Assembly (NCBI GenBank): GCA_965112735.1
Contig: OZ218953.1
Location: 868,001-932,000, forward strand
Direction: 5' to 3'
DNA: 64,000 nt
From: Phaeosaccion multiseriatum
Lineage: Eukaryota; Ochrophyta, other classes
Below the pieces are notes generated by a model. That model did no database searches, had not been told where the DNA came from, and saw only the letters and a program-made list of their open reading frames with translations. Positions 62,899 through 64,000 of this stretch are shown piece after piece (position 1 is the stretch's first letter; every line of letters begins with the position of its first letter). Position numbers and translations under genes: made by a program.

Positions 62899-63513
62899 TC
62901 AACTGGCCTGTCCGGTGTAAGGCTGGTCACTGGGGCCTGAAGCCGCCATTGCAAGCTCAACACCGTTTGCTCCGAAGGCGGGCAGCTTGCTCAGGGCAGC
63001 CCAGCTCAGTCGACGGAGGTACTGAGGGAAGGGAAGGAGGACGGGAAGAGGGGAGGGGAGAGAGAGAGCGAGGAGAAGAGGGTGTGGTGTGAGTGGACTG
63101 GTTAGTTGCATGTATGTGTGTGTATGCGTGCCTCCCTATATGCCTCTCAAGTCCCCTCCTCCCCATCCACTGCCATCCCCCCCCTGCGCCTCCACAATCT
63201 CTTCCTGCCCATCCCCCATACGCCTCTAAATCTCCACCTCTCCCGATACCTTGTCTCTGGAAAGCATCGTTCCGCGTCGAACTCGTTGGATTTCCGCGGC
63301 TTCGTCCATCCAGCCTGAGTGAGGGTATAGGTGGTTGGGGGGGGGGAGGGAGGGAGGTAGGTTGTGCGAGAGGGAGAGAGAGAGAGAAAGGAGAGGGGTT
63401 TCCAAGTTGAGAGTGATACGAAGAGAGAATGGTCTGTAGAGAGTGGTCTGTGTGGCATCCGCATGTAGTGTCCTGTGAGGAGAGCGCGAAGGAGCCCAAC
63501 AAAGAGACCAAGA

Positions 63514-63560
<47 letters not shown>

Positions 63561-63913
63561 TACACACATACATACCACACATACAAACACGCACACGCAC
63601 ACACATACACACATGCATACACATACATACACATCTACTCACTCACCTAGCCACGCAGTGAGCACCTGGTCACACGCCTTCTCAAGCAGCGCGGCCCCTG
63701 CCTCGGACCCGTCCGTTCGCACAGACATCTTGGCAGGGCTTGCCAGGAGGCGGCCCTCGAAGGTGGGCTCGACGGGCAGAGGGGTCGTGCTGGGGTTGTT
63801 GACCACTTCCTCGCGGAGAGCGGAGATGCCCGGCTTGGTGTAGTACTGCTCGCGATACACCTCGTCGTAAGGCAGGTCCACTTTGCTGATGAGGTCAATC
63901 TCCGCCTCCAGGC
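62899..63913 (-). CDS. C-terminal part of a conserved-looking protein of unknown function (gene runs off the right edge)
   Basis: Three exons in phase: 63913-63647, 63314-63250 and 63021-62899 (TGA 62901-62899), about 151 residues, entered through a CTCTTAG acceptor at 63914. The sequence reads LEAEIDLISKVDLPYDEVYR, EQYYTKPGISALREEVVNNP, PVEPTFEGRLLASPAKMSVR, LLEKACDQVLTAWLGWMDEA, AEIQRVRRGTMLSRDKYLRR and ends LPAFGANGVELAMAASGPSD, QPYTGQAS. It has a compact, soluble, enzyme-like composition without low-complexity inserts, unlike its neighbours, suggesting strong constraint. I do not recognise the family; a plastid tetrapyrrole or photosynthesis-related protein is only a guess. The first intron seen begins GTGAGTGAGT; (AC)n fills it. 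Confidence 0.65.
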
Positions 63914-63916
63914 CTA

Positions 63917-63991
<75 letters not shown>

Positions 63992-64000
63992 TAGCGAGAG
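63914..64000 (-). repeat. (GA)n microsatellite in the intron at the right edge
   Basis: About 70 bases of GA dinucleotides (63920-63986), i.e. (TC)n on the coding strand, forming the polypyrimidine tract before the acceptor of the exon starting at 63913. Confidence 0.9.

Noticed and set aside
62855-62905. GTTAGCTCAACTGG resembling a tRNA D arm
   Set aside because: The motif is repeated imperfectly and lacks the rest of a cloverleaf.

Overview
The window reads as nuclear DNA of a unicellular, intron-rich eukaryote, most likely a photosynthetic stramenopile (ochrophyte alga). Almost every gene is split by GT-AG introns (two look like GC-AG). Several proteins begin with a signal peptide followed by an Ala-Phe or similar cleavage motif, as in the bipartite plastid-targeting presequences of algae with a secondary red plastid: the FKBP (DAFAQP), the phosphoglycerate dehydrogenase (VGAFGNRP), the SDR (ACFAT) and the PPR protein (AEAFTAA). 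A eustigmatophyte such as Nannochloropsis/Microchloropsis would fit, but I cannot prove the genus. Introns and spacers are packed with microsatellites.

Layout, left half. 1-609 is the 5' end of a methyltransferase (-). 1999-3964 is a membrane-anchored FKBP (-). 4258-4446 is a short inverted-repeat element. 5.0-5.8 kb holds weak candidate exons. 6120-7326 is a PGPG-repeat (SHIPPO) protein (+). 7832-8012 is a 60-bp-arm hairpin. 8414-10947 is a GMC oxidoreductase (-), divergent from a plastid-type phosphoglycerate dehydrogenase (11058-13252, +). 14405-14518 is a second copy of the short element. 14712-16679 is a stand-alone OvoA-type methyltransferase (+). 17092-17670 is a Gln-rich protein (-). 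FANCL (19368-20776, -) is divergent from NF-YB (20997-22710, +). 23953-26364 is a carrier-family protein (-). 26907-30806 is a leucine-rich-repeat/PAQR (hemolysin III) fusion (+). 31643-34814 is histidinol dehydrogenase (-).

Right half. 35.3-50.2 kb is the most unusual part. A frame-disrupted, Cys/His-containing gene that resembles DUF6729 proteins (35279-36981) is followed by a very long multi-exon gene (38642-50188). This gene ends in a Fanzor-type RuvC nuclease (eukaryotic TnpB/OMEGA relative) with an intact-looking rearranged catalytic triad and zinc finger. About 1,650 residues upstream of the RuvC core, in the same phase-consistent exon chain, sits a cytidine/adenosine-deaminase-like domain (HAE...PCxxC). 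A deaminase joined to a Fanzor is the best candidate here for an undescribed system. After it come a plastid-type SDR (50581-52680), a spacer with an inverted partial gene duplication, a 13-exon PPR protein (54777-61922), a 26-bp minisatellite and the 3' end of an unidentified conserved gene (62899-63913, -).

The genes do not form an operon. Metabolic genes (serine, histidine, ovothiol-like, SDR, GMC) are mixed with organelle, DNA-repair and transcription genes. Head-to-head pairs with 110-540 bp between starts suggest shared promoters. All exon structures were read by eye from splice consensus and reading phase and have no transcript support.
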